Shown here: positions 1 to 8,500 of the stretch, one piece after another
Numbering within the stretch: the stretch's first letter is position 1
Layout of the letters: every line of letters begins with the position of its first letter
Program-made: the position numbers and the translations under genes
The notes under the pieces: generated by a model
What the model was told of the DNA's origin: nothing
The model's input: the letters and a program-made list of their open reading frames with translations, nothing else
The model's database searches: none
Source: Chara braunii
Taxonomy: Eukaryota > Streptophyta > Charophyceae > Charales > Characeae
Direction: 5' to 3'
Length of the DNA stretch: 28,139 bases
NCBI GenBank assembly: GCA_003427395.1
Contig: BFEA01000419.1
Coordinates: 319,521-347,659 of the forward strand

Positions 1-436
1 TTTTTTTTTTTTTTTTTTTTTTTTAATCTCGGCCGTGGCTCGACCACGGGACAAGATGCTCTTTTCTTTTTTTTCTTTTTTTTTTTAGCTCAGGTGTGGC
101 CGAGGCGTCTTGGCCGTGGCCGAGCCACGCGAAGATATATACATATCTCATCAAAATGCCTCGGCCACACCCGGAAAAAAAAAGAAAAAAAGTAAAAACC
201 TCGACCACGTGCCTGGCAGAACTGCAGTTACAAACTCCACGGTGCGACTTTCTGCAAAGCGGAGTTTCAACTGCATTTGAAACTCGGGCCCTGACCAGAC
301 TGCAGAAACCCGAGTCGGAATGGATTTTGAAACTCAAACCATGACCGCACCCTTGTTTTCTCTTTTTTTTAACAGGGTAGGAAGAGTAAAGGCTACATCC
401 GGGCGCAACAAAACTGATCATGCTGTACGCCATGAT
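1..436. other. Gene-free T-rich stretch with GGCC-rich segments
   Basis: No coding frame here looks real; the open frames are short and full of homopolymer-encoded residues. The stretch starts with 24 T and has further T/CT tracts near 61-86 and A/G tracts near 175-200. Between them are GC-rich segments built on GGCCGTGG / GGCCGAG words, including a small inverted repeat CCGTGG..CCACGG near 33-50. These words resemble the minisatellite at 3571-3701, so this may be a remnant of the same family. Confidence 0.5.
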
Positions 437-444
437 GTATCTAA

Positions 445-900
445 GGGGCTCGTTCGACACTCCTCGGGCGCGTAAAGTCCCCAAGGAATTGTTCGTTCCA
501 CTTATCCTCGGGGTTGCAGTCGGGAAAAAAAAAGTGAAAACACTCCGAAGGAAATTCCTCGGGCTCCGAGGATTCCCCAGCCATTTCTCCCTTTTGCCCA
601 AGGGACCTCACGAGGTCCCTTGGGCAAAAGGAATCCGTGTTTCACGGAAAGGAGCGGGCACACGCGTAGAGAGACGTTACAACCGAGAATCTGGATCGTG
701 GCGGCACCGAATTGGCTGAAGGCCTTAAGCACATTTGTTTTTTTGTTTTTTCCTTCTTTCTTTTCTGACATCGCTCCAAGGAAACGTCCTTGGGCGACGT
801 CCGCAAGGACAGGTGGAACGAAGGGCCCAAATTTCCTTTTGACTAAAAGGAATTTTTCCTCGGGCTCCGAGGACGCCCCAAGGAGTGTCGAACGAGCCCC
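445..900. mobile_element. Tourist-like (PIF/Harbinger-type) MITE, 456 bp
   Basis: The two ends are inverted copies: GGGGCTCGTTCGACACTCC on the left and its exact reverse complement on the right. Both are flanked by TAA (442-444 and 901-903), the target duplication typical of PIF/Harbinger and Tourist elements. There is no transposase frame, so the element is non-autonomous. Inside are a 42-bp near-perfect palindrome (590-631) and a repeated GC-rich word (CTCGGGCTCCGAGGA, near 559 and 859). The element sits immediately beside the SINE-like copy that begins at 904. The 14955-16213 element has related ends and the same TAA duplication, which supports the family call. Confidence 0.85.
590..631. 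repeat. Near-perfect palindrome, 20-bp arms
   Basis: Two 20-bp arms (590-609 and 612-631) are exact reverse complements separated by only AC. The core words are CCCAAGGGACC and GGTCCCTTGGG. The palindrome lies off-centre inside the Tourist-like MITE. It could form a cruciform or hairpin and may be a separate fold-back insertion or a local inversion-duplication. Confidence 0.9.
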
Positions 901-903
901 TAA

Positions 904-1045
904 GGGACGATGGACCCGGTTTCCAGCGCGCGCCACTGCCCACCAATAGATGGAGCAGCTTGCTAACTAAGGCCTCAATCCGGGCAGTTCTCTCACCACC
1001 ACTGGGATAGAGGGCCTGCAAAAGGGTTTTTCTACCAAAAAAAAA
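904..1045 (+). mobile_element. SINE-like element, copy 1
   Basis: The copy starts with GGGACGATGGACCCGG, carries the family core CCCACCAATAGATGGAG and ends in an A9 tract (1037-1045). It is about 135 bp plus tail, with the same order of blocks as the minus-strand copy at 4852-5024, including the region between core and tail. I see no convincing Pol III A and B boxes. The family is named here from its repeated occurrence; I do not recognise it as a described SINE. Confidence 0.75.
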
Positions 1046-1183
1046 GGTTTGCGTCATCCCTGCACAGCCAAAGTAGTCATCCCTGTCTGGTTTCAAGGTT
1101 AACTGACGTCCAAGCATTCACTCAGGTTGTTTCCCCCCCGCTCCCTCCCTCCCCCAAAAAAAGGGGTTAACTGATGTCCACAG

Positions 1184-1236
1184 TTTTTTTTTTTTTTTTT
1201 AAAGCTCCATCTATTGGTGGGGAGCATCACCTGCTC
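1184..1236 (-). mobile_element. SINE-like element, truncated copy 2
   Basis: A T17 run (the poly(A) tail of a minus-strand copy) is followed by AAAGCTCCATCTATTGGTGG and GGAGCATCACCTGCTCGAAA. Only the core and tail remain; the middle block between them is missing. Confidence 0.65.
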
Positions 1237-1294
1237 GAAAGCCCGAAATTCTTATCTACTAGATTTATTTATTTTTAAACTTTATTTTGGCACC

Positions 1295-1436
1295 TTTTTT
1301 TTTTTTTTCTCTTCCTTTTCTAACAACCCAGTCCGATGCTAGGTGTGCTGATATGAGCAGACACCTCTAGCACCGCCGGGGAGGCTCCATCTATTGGTGG
1401 GGAGCAGCACCTGCTGGAAACCAGGTCCATCATCCC
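1295..1436 (-). mobile_element. SINE-like element, copy 3 (subfamily 2)
   Basis: The copy begins with a T tract and ends at CCAGGTCCATCATCCC. Between core and tail it has a block with TGCTAG..TGCTGATATGAGCAGACACC..CTAGCA that is absent from copies 1 and 6. The insertion at 19439-19580 and the fragment at 15031-15114 have the same block, so the family has at least two subfamilies. Confidence 0.75.
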
Positions 1437-1574
1437 TTGGATACATCATTGCAATGTAAAGTTTGTTGGGCATATGGCCATCTGAGTTCTTGCTCCAGAG
1501 AATTCTGTCAGGGCTACTACTTTGGGTGATGTGAACATCCCTCGATAGTGGCCCTGGTGAGGACTGCTCTGGTC

Positions 1575-1619
1575 CATTTGGGGGGAGCATCATCTTCTGG
1601 AAACCGGGTCCAGTGTCCC
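1575..1619 (-). mobile_element. SINE-like core fragment, copy 4
   Basis: Diverged core only: ATTTGGGGGGAGCATCATC, then TTCTGGAAACCGGGTCCAGT and GTCCC. No tail is recognisable next to it. It sits between copy 3 and an A24 tract (1669-1692) whose parent element I could not identify. Confidence 0.5.
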
Positions 1620-1696
1620 ATTGTACAAGCCCGGGGTATGCAATAGATAGAATCCCCAATGCCAATGTAAAAAAAAAAAAAAAAAAAAAAAAGGCA

Positions 1697-1841
1697 AACG
1701 AGTTATAATTGCGCTATGGGCCAAGATACAGTTTCAAATTGCAGTTCAGGCAATGTATACAACCCAGCTTTCTGGCCAGGTAGGGTGCCCGAATTGCAAT
1801 GGCAATCTGCATCTTGCCCCATAGTGCAATTATAACTCATT
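1697..1841. mobile_element. Fold-back / MITE-like element, 145 bp
   Basis: About 36-bp inverted arms read AAA(C/T)GAGTTATAATTGC, then (G/A)CTATGGG(C/G)CAAGAT, with few mismatches. They surround a roughly 70-bp centre that contains no gene. The flanks are low complexity (A tract left, T tract right), so no target duplication can be called. I do not recognise the family. Confidence 0.7.
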
Positions 1842-1894
1842 TTTTTTGTGACTCTACCGAACTTACCCCCTTTTTATTTCCATAACCTCGGGAC

Positions 1895-1947
1895 GGTACC
1901 ACGAGGTACCACGATTTTTGGGGTGGTACCACGAGGTACCATGATTT
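1895..1947. repeat. Two-unit GGTACC-based tandem repeat
   Basis: GGTACCACGAGGTACC is followed by A(C/T)GATTT and occurs twice, 30 bp apart (from 1895 and from 1925). It contains four GGTACC sites, and GTGGTACCAC at 1923-1932 is a perfect palindrome. No gene is nearby that would suggest an operator. Confidence 0.7.
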
Positions 1948-2401
1948 CCCCCTTAATAATGTCTTTATGTTCGTGATATGAATCCAATCATTCCAATGTT
2001 GTTTTGACCGCTTCCGATTTTGCCTTTATTTTCATTTGGACGTGTTGTCTTATGACTTCAGTGAATTCTTCTCCATCCAAACTGGCTCCTTCCATTTCTT
2101 TTTTTCCTTTTTTTTTCTTTTTTCTTTTTTCGTACAGTGCTTCCAGATTCGATTTGATATGTTCATATTCTGTTTTCATGTTCTGTTTCCTCGTTGACTT
2201 GCCCTTGACCAACCTGCCCAACAAAAAAAAAGGAAAAAAGACCAAGCTGTCAATTCCAACTTTTTTCTTTTTGTTTTTCTTTTTCTTCGAAGACAAGCAA
2301 CACTAGAGTCTGAAAAAAAAAAAAACAAAAAAAAAACCAGTTAGGACTCAGGAGTGATGATACCAGCATGTACTCCTAGCGGTCCTGGCAGTGACAGTTG
2401 C

Positions 2402-2434
2402 CGACACTTGCTGGAAACCGGGTCCAGCGTCCCA
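2402..2434 (-). mobile_element. SINE-like terminal fragment, copy 5
   Basis: ACTTGCTGGAAACCGGGTCC followed by AGCGTCCC matches the terminal hairpin segment of the SINE-like family. The CACCAATAGATGGAG core is missing. A second copy of the last 14 bases lies at 2475-2488 as part of the direct repeat that flanks a U6 fragment. Confidence 0.6.
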
Positions 2435-2442
2435 TGAAAACA

Positions 2443-2474
2443 GTCTCTCGATTTATGTGTGTCATCCTTGCAAA
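2443..2474 (-). pseudogene. U6 snRNA 3'-end fragment between 23-bp direct repeats
   Basis: Read on the minus strand the segment is GCAAGGATGACACACATAAA followed by TCGAGA. From established knowledge this matches the 3' part of plant and green-algal U6 snRNA (…AAGGATGACACGCATAAATCGAGA…) except for one base. The fragment is about 32 bp and lacks the 5' two thirds of U6, so it is not functional. It is flanked by exact 23-bp copies of a sequence beginning GGGTCCAGCGTCCC and ending ATGAAAACA (2420-2442 and 2475-2497). This looks like a target-site duplication made by insertion into, or beside, the end of a SINE-like copy. Confidence 0.75.
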
Positions 2475-2750
2475 GGGTCCAGCGTCCCATGAAAACAATT
2501 CATAGCCTGAAGGGAGTTCTTCGGATTGGGGGCCGGACTACGTGACCTGCCCTGTCTGGGGCAACCAATCCAAAGGGTTTCTGGTGGGGGGTATCTGCTA
2601 ATTAAAATTTTTTGGGGGGAAAGGTCATTTTTTTAGTTCATAATGGCAAAAAAAACACAAAGTAGCGAAATTGACGTCCTCGGAGTTCCAAAAGGCAAAA
2701 AAGACATTACCTGGCAGGCTTATGAGGGCCTCAGTTAGTATTCAGCAAAT

Positions 2751-2807
2751 TTCTTTTTCTTTTTCTTTTTCTTTTTCTTTTCTTTTTCTTTTTTTTTCTT
2801 TTTCTCT
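2751..2807. repeat. (CTTTTT)n pyrimidine microsatellite
   Basis: Uninterrupted C/T tract with a mainly CTTTTT period. Long frames on the opposite strand here encode only Lys/Arg runs and are not genes. Confidence 0.8.
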
Positions 2808-3122
2808 CCCCGGTGTGAGCAGGCCTAGAAAGAAGTTCGCCCATAGTGGTAGGGCCAAGCCCTAAGCAGTTGCATTCACCAGATGCATCTTCCGCCGGAA
2901 CATGGCGAGATACAGCACCACATGGAGCCACAGCCATAGGGGAGCTCTCTCCTCCTTGCCACAAGAATTGGGGGGAGGGAATCTAACAACTAAAGAAGAA
3001 AAGGAAAAAAAGGAAAAGGGAAAAAGAAAAAAAAGAAGAATACACCTAAAACAGTTACAGGCTGCCCGTAGAAACGGGCGCCTGTCACGAACTCTGGGAG
3101 CTGCAGCTCCCAGTTCCTTTTT

Positions 3123-3154
<32 letters not shown>

Positions 3155-3205
3155 TCCGTTGGTTTAGCATTTGTAGTGCCCTCGCGGGCACTCACCGGGC
3201 GTGGT

Positions 3206-3353
3206 CCCACTAGCAAACATGATAGGATCGAATGCCTGAAGCTGGACCTAATTGTGGAGAGGTGCAGGAAATCGAGATTGAACTGCTTTTCTGCACCTCT
3301 CCATAAAACACATCCAGATTCACGAGCTTGATCCTATCCTCTTTGCTAGTGGG
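3206..3353. mobile_element. Fold-back element, 148 bp
   Basis: The ends are inverted copies beginning CCCACTAGCAAA. The similarity runs inward through GATAGGATC to a second matched block GGAGAGGTGCAG / CTGCACCTCTCC, so almost the whole element pairs with itself. Arms are roughly 3206-3273 and 3287-3353 around a loop of about 13 bp. I could not find a clear target duplication, so the superfamily is left open. Confidence 0.75.
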
Positions 3354-3429
3354 CCCTCGGCCACGGACCGGAGTCCTAGTCCATCGGATCAAAGGGAAAC
3401 GGAAAGTAAAAAATCCCAAGTAAAAATTA

Positions 3430-3484
3430 GGACCCTTTCTCGATTTATGCCTGTCATCTTTGTGCTGGGGCCATGCTCATTTCG
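3430..3484 (-). pseudogene. U6 snRNA-derived pseudogene (3' half)
   Basis: On the minus strand the segment contains GAGCATGGCCCC, GATGACAGGCATAAATCGAG and AAAGGGTCC. These align in order with the 3' half of plant-type U6 (AGCATGGCCCC…AAGGATGACACGCATAAATCGAGAAATGGTCC), with about six differences in 50 bases. Beyond 3484, where the U6 5' stem-loop and central region should lie, similarity fades to a few words, so this is a degenerate copy. The 3' end is followed by TAATTTTTAC on the minus strand, reminiscent of a Pol III terminator region. The 3'-end sequence is plant/green-algal, not animal. Confidence 0.75.
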
Positions 3485-3570
3485 GTGCAGCCATTTTCGG
3501 CCGCATGATGTGACCATCCTACTGTCGCGGCCTTGGGCGGCTTTTTTTTTTTTTTTCCCTTGAGGCTTTG

Positions 3571-3701
3571 GCCAAGATGTCTAGCTACAGCCAGGCTGCG
3601 CCATGGCCGAGATGTCTAGGCCAGGGCCTGGCTGGGCCACGGCCAGGATGTCTAGACTACAGCCGAGGTGGGTCACGGCGGAGATGTCTAGGCCATGCGT
3701 G
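3571..3701. repeat. 36-bp minisatellite, about 3.6 units
   Basis: Four units start at 3571, 3606, 3642 and 3678. Each begins GCC(A/G)(A/G)GATGTCTAG, followed by a GC-rich remainder (CAGCC…GGCTG…GCCA(T/C)G). Lengths are 35, 36, 36 and a partial 24. A T15 tract lies on the left (3542-3556) and an A tract on the right (from 3702). Confidence 0.85.
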
Positions 3702-3722
3702 AAAAAAAAAAAAAAAAAAAAA

Positions 3723-4797
3723 GCTGCCTAAAATGACAAAAGTGCATATTTCAATCAGGACTGATGTCTGAAACGACGCCCAATGTTATTTTTGCCTTTT
3801 CGCACTGCGGCGGGGATGGACCTGCCCACAAGTGTTTTTTTTGCCTATTGGAAACGTGGGTTGTGACCCACGAGCCATTGCCCTTTTTTTTTTTTTCCCC
3901 CTTACGGGACAATGTGGAATAGTCTCATCATCATCAACAAAGAACCAATGTAGACATCCTATCTGGCGCTCTGGGCCCAGACTACAAGTGGCAGATCCTA
4001 TCTCGCCTATCGACAATGCCGCTGGTGACGTCAAAAGCTCTATCTGCTAATTAATAATTATCCCTTTCTTAAAGTTTCTTTCCTTTTTTTTTTTTGTTTT
4101 TTTTTTTAACTAAGCTATATTCTTCGCTCAAATTCACCTAACTACCCACCACTACTCCTAATACAGGAGAGCTCTGCAAGCATAGATACTGGTTGGTACA
4201 AGATGGCCTTTCGTTTCCATACCTTCTCCTCATCAGCCATATGCTTGTGCCTCTCGCTTCACCATTCTCGGCTTCCGAAATCCCGAGAGTCCAGCATCGC
4301 TCCGCTTACTCTTGGAGTTGCCTCCTGGAAACCACTTTAAGAGCTGTCAGACACCACACTCAGAAACCCTTTCGAATGGGTGACGATCCTGGGTATACTC
4401 AGGTAGGACCTTGTGCGTAGGGATGCGCTAGGGATCGTGATGATGAGTAAGGGTGGGAGGGTGTCTCATAGGGGACCGGTTAGGCAACACATAGGGATGA
4501 TCAAATGGGCAGGTGCTGGCAGAACTGTCAGATCCCTAGCAGCCAGCCTCTACAACAATTTGGGCTAAGCCAAAGAACGGGCCTCCAACCTTTCAGGAGG
4601 CCGAAACGAAATGACCACCGCCGATTAGATTTATCAATGGCAGCCGTTGTCGGGCCCGGCCTCCGAATTCTTTGGGGACTGGCGTTGTCCCTCATTTCTG
4701 AAGTGGCAAAGGTAAAAACTAAAAAAAAACAACCCTTTCGAGAGAACTTTCTATTATTCTAGAGTGCCCCGCCTGCAACTCAGTTTTTGTTTTGCTC
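3723..4797. other. Gene-free stretch
   Basis: There are short frames, such as plus-strand 4193-4420 (75 codons) and 4505-4762 (85 codons), but no recognisable domain and no consistent coding signal. GAATGGGTGACGATCCTGGG at about 4374-4393 faintly recalls the 3' part of 5S rRNA; the upstream 80 bases do not match, so no RNA gene is called. Composition is less T-rich than the surroundings in 4193-4760, so an undetected exon or an old repeat is possible. Confidence 0.4.
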
Positions 4798-4849
4798 ACA
4801 CTAGGCCCTCAAAAATCACAAAATCGCAAAATGAGTGACCAGATGGAGT

Positions 4850-4851
<2 letters not shown>
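4798..4851 (-). repeat. Repeat end shared, inverted, with 14629-14707
   Basis: The plus strand reads CTCACACTAGGCCCTCAAAA and ATCGCAAAATGAG, then GACCAGATGGAGTCC. At 14674-14707 the reverse complement of the first part occurs (TTGCGAATTTTCGATTTTGA, then AGGCTTAGTGTGAG), and GACCAGATGGAGTCC recurs at 14629-14643. The CACTA-like start suggests the ends of a DNA element family. The T41 tail of SINE copy 6 begins immediately after this segment, so that copy probably inserted into this repeat. Confidence 0.55.
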
Positions 4852-4897
<46 letters not shown>

Positions 4898-5024
4898 AAG
4901 GCTTTGGAACAGAACCTCTATCCTGGCAGTGATAAGAGAACCACCAGAATTGAGGTTCTGCCTGTTGAGCCACTCCATCTATTGGTGGGGAGCTTCACCT
5001 GCTGGAAACCGGGTCCAGCGTCCC
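4852..5024 (-). mobile_element. SINE-like element, copy 6 (best preserved)
   Basis: A T41 tract (4852-4892) is the poly(A) tail of a minus-strand copy. The body runs to GGGTCCAGCGTCCC at 5024. On the minus strand it begins GGGACGCTGGACCCGGTTTC, continues CAGCAGGTGAAGC and CCCACCAATAGATGGAG, then about 80 bp matching copy 1 up to the tail. GCTGGA and TCCAGC near the 5' end can form a 6-bp hairpin with a 7-base loop. The long pure tail suggests this is one of the younger copies. Confidence 0.8.
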
Positions 5025-5137
5025 TAGATTACATCATCATTAATAGACTCAAAATCGTTCCAGCTTCAGAATGTGCCGCCTCTTCAGGCTCGAAAAAAGC
5101 CTGCCAGATTAAACAACTAAAAGCTAGCTGCACAAAA

Positions 5138-5263
5138 CTTAAACCACCAGTACCTCCACATTCTTAGGCCGTTAATGCGGTGACCGAATCGGGCTGCCGC
5201 GTGGGGCTGTATTCATCCGTGTCAGAGGGGGCCTGAGAATGCCGTAGCTACTGGTGGTTTAAG
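5138..5263. mobile_element. Fold-back element, 126 bp (CTTAAACCAC family)
   Basis: The ends are inverted copies: CTTAAACCACCAGTACC on the left and TACTGGTGGTTTAAG on the right. The centre holds no gene. The element at 14712-14933 has the same ends (CTTAAACCACTAGTACTTGG), so this is a repeated family. No unambiguous target duplication is visible. Confidence 0.7.
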
Positions 5264-5515
5264 AATCTCCAATACCAAACCATTGCAACTCCACCAGAGA
5301 AAGTGCAGATGGGGGGAAGGGGTCTGGAAAAAGATTTGGAGATCTCAATGAAGCTCCTGGGCTGATGTCAAACCAGTTCTGGAAAGTAATCAGATAGTCC
5401 CTTTTAAATGGGACTTCCTCCCCCTCTCCACCTGGCCATGATACATCCCCCAGTTTCTCCCCTGAGGCATCCCCCAGCCAACTCGTTTGGAATCTTACAA
5501 TTTTCTGTTTAATAT

Positions 5516-8500
5516 TTTTTTTTTTGTGAGAGTGTTTTCAGTTCAGACTTGGTTTTGTTCCAATGTGCCTGGATTTCAGTTTGAATAAATTGCACAATTA
5601 AATCCGCTACTTCTTTTCCTTCCATTTTTACCTCCTCCCATGTTAGTACACATCTTTTGTACCATAACACCCATAAAATAGCCTTTCTTTCCAGATTGAA
5701 CAAGTTAAGTTGAAAGTCAGTTAAGGTAAACATCACTGGACACCATTGACCCAGAAGTAATGCACGCCAATCCCACGGCCAGTCCAGACCCGTTAATTTT
5801 CTCCTGATATAATCCCAACGCCTCCACAATAGTCGCGACCCTGAACATTGCAAGAAAATATGCTCAATAGTCTCTCTGATTTTCCTACTTGGAAATGCAG
5901 AGATACAGACTTGGCACCAAGGAAGAGCCAATCCACGTTGCTCTAGTGAAAAATGATCAATTAACCAATCATTAGTTGGGAGGCATCTGTGTGAAATCTG
6001 CCATTGTAGAGATGCAAATTTCGCCGGTCTTTCCTTAACTTTATGACACCACTTAACTGATCTAAGTGACTATATATATATATTAAGATGACGGCTCCAT
6101 CTTTCCTGCAGAATAGCAAAAACATCCACTCTAGGGTGAAGTAGACGGTACAATGCTTTGACTGTCAACGATTGTATCTTTTGTGGTTTGCACCTCCTGT
6201 TTGATCTCCATAACCATTCCGCCGGGTCAAGAGGAAGGTCAGGGATAGGAAGATGGGGACAATACACCCTCCAACCCTTAGTTGATGAGCAATACAATAC
6301 CCTAATCCTGTACATCATAGTGTGGGAAAAAAAAGAAACCTTGTCTTGTTGACCCTGCACAAGAGAGTAATCTTTATGAAATTGACAGATATTAACCATA
6401 GCTCCTTGCAAGTGCTCATTAATTATTTGTCCTACTACTTGAGTCCCATCTGGTTGAAAAGCGCAAACCCAGTCAGCTTCCAAGAAAACCGGCCCCTTCT
6501 TTTAGATCCAGATTATCATTTAGATTTCTTACATATTTAATCTTTTTTTTTTTATATATTCATCGCTGATTCCCAATTCTTATTTACTGGATCCCAAAAA
6601 TCCTTAATCCTCACCACCCCTGACTTAACCCAAGTGGACCAAGGAGGAGCAGAACTTATAAACATCTGCCCATTAGGCCTAATTATCCATTGGTTACAAA
6701 AAATGGGTTGCCTGAGAATTTCCTCATATCTAGAAGGAACTGATTTATTAGGGAGAGGAAGCTTACGCCATGTTTTTATTAACTTTGGCCCAGAAATTAT
6801 CAAGAACAAGATCTTTTATGATCTCCCCCTTAACTCCTTCCTAGTTGGATTGCAAACGTGGACGAGGAATGCTCCAATATCTATCCTCTATCCAGGTAAG
6901 AGGATGAACTTCTTTGATTGTAGAAGGCGCCAATCGACGAATTTGTTCCAGAGCTAAAATTTATCATGGAAGATCCATTTTCATGATCAGTCTTTTCAAC
7001 CATTGAAGTGTCAACGCTTGACATTGGATTAACGGATCCAGAAGACCTAACCCCCCTTTAATTTTTGGCTGAATCATAACGTGCCATGCTACCCTGGGAA
7101 TCAGATGTTATGACTCATGATCCCCTCTCCAAAGGAAGACCGTTATCTGTTTCTTAAGGTCCTTTGCAAGTTCTTTGCCTAGAGACCATACAGCTGACTT
7201 ATACCATATAGATGCCAAAACCACATTATTGAATAAAAGAGCCCTGCCAAATAGAGATGTATGTTGTTTTTTTCATTGTTTCATTTTTTTCATAGACGGA
7301 GTGAAGATCCATAGATCATTAGTATTTGGCTTCCCTTGTGTTGTGAGGACTACCCCCAATACTCTAATTGGCGCCTCATGTGGGAGCCATTTTACTTTTG
7401 GTAATTCTGGTGGCCTATCCCCATTAGAGTGAATCCACCAGCCTTGCGTCTTACTGCCCAGTTGACTACCATATCTGATATTAAGGAAAATTTGTCCATG
7501 AGAGCTTTAATCTCTTCCATATTAATTGACGAGGCTTCCAACATAATTGTTAGATCATCCCCAAACATGGAATAAATTGGAATAACTTCTTCTGGGATGC
7601 TTGAAATCTGCACCTGCCTTAAATTGTGATTACTACGAAGATTTGCTCCGAGGGCTTCCATAATGATCAGAAAAAAAAAAAGGAGCTAGAGGATCTCCCT
7701 GCCTTACTGATCTTTGAGGATGAATCTTTGAAGAGAGCAAACCATTGACTTGGAATCGAGTAGTTGCATCAAGGAAACGCCAGTCCACATGGTCATATGC
7801 TTTCTCAAAATCAATGAATATAAATGCAGCGTTCTGTTGATTTTGTCTTGACAATTAATCATTTCGTTAATTAATAATATATTATCCTGAATATCCTTTC
7901 CTTTTATGAACCCTGTTTGAGAAGGATGAACAATATCAGTCATTATCGGAATAAAGCGGTTCGCTAATGCTTTGGACAACATTTTATAAACTACCGTCAG
8001 TAATGTTATGGGTCTATAATTTCTGATATTGTATTTGTGCCCTTTCTTATATAAAAAAGACAAGATTCCTTGACCAACTATTTCTCCCATTTGTCCAGAT
8101 TGCAAAATATGTTCGTAATATTTCATTAGGTCCTCAGAGAAATGTGGCCACATTGTTTTCCAGAATTCCTTAGGAAGGTCATCCACTCCTGGTGTTTTAT
8201 CTTCCTCCATCTGCATTAAGGCTGTCCAGATTTCCTCTTTGGTGATTGGTCCCTCCCGCCTCTCTCTCTGTCCTTGTGATAAAGATTGGGTTAGGGGATC
8301 CAAAAAATTCTTCATAGAGTGATCCGCCTCCTCCCTATTTACTTTTGAAATAAAGAGTTTTTTATAAAACTCATAAGCTGTCTTTAGACTACTGGCCGAA
8401 GAGACTGACCCTTCCGGTACAGGTTTAGTTGGGTCTATCAAGGCCTCAATACTCGATCTCCTGACTCTTAAGCGGGTAAGAGCAAAAAATGCAGTGTCCA

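Noticed and set aside
2731-3213. Several 60-110 codon frames on both strands
   Set aside because: They consist of Lys/Arg or Phe/Ser runs encoded by poly(A)/poly(T) and (CTTTTT)n tracts.
4370-4425. 5S rRNA gene or pseudogene (GAATGGGTGACGATCCTGGG)
   Set aside because: Only a short 3'-end resemblance; the preceding 80-90 bases lack the rest of 5S, including a recognisable internal promoter.
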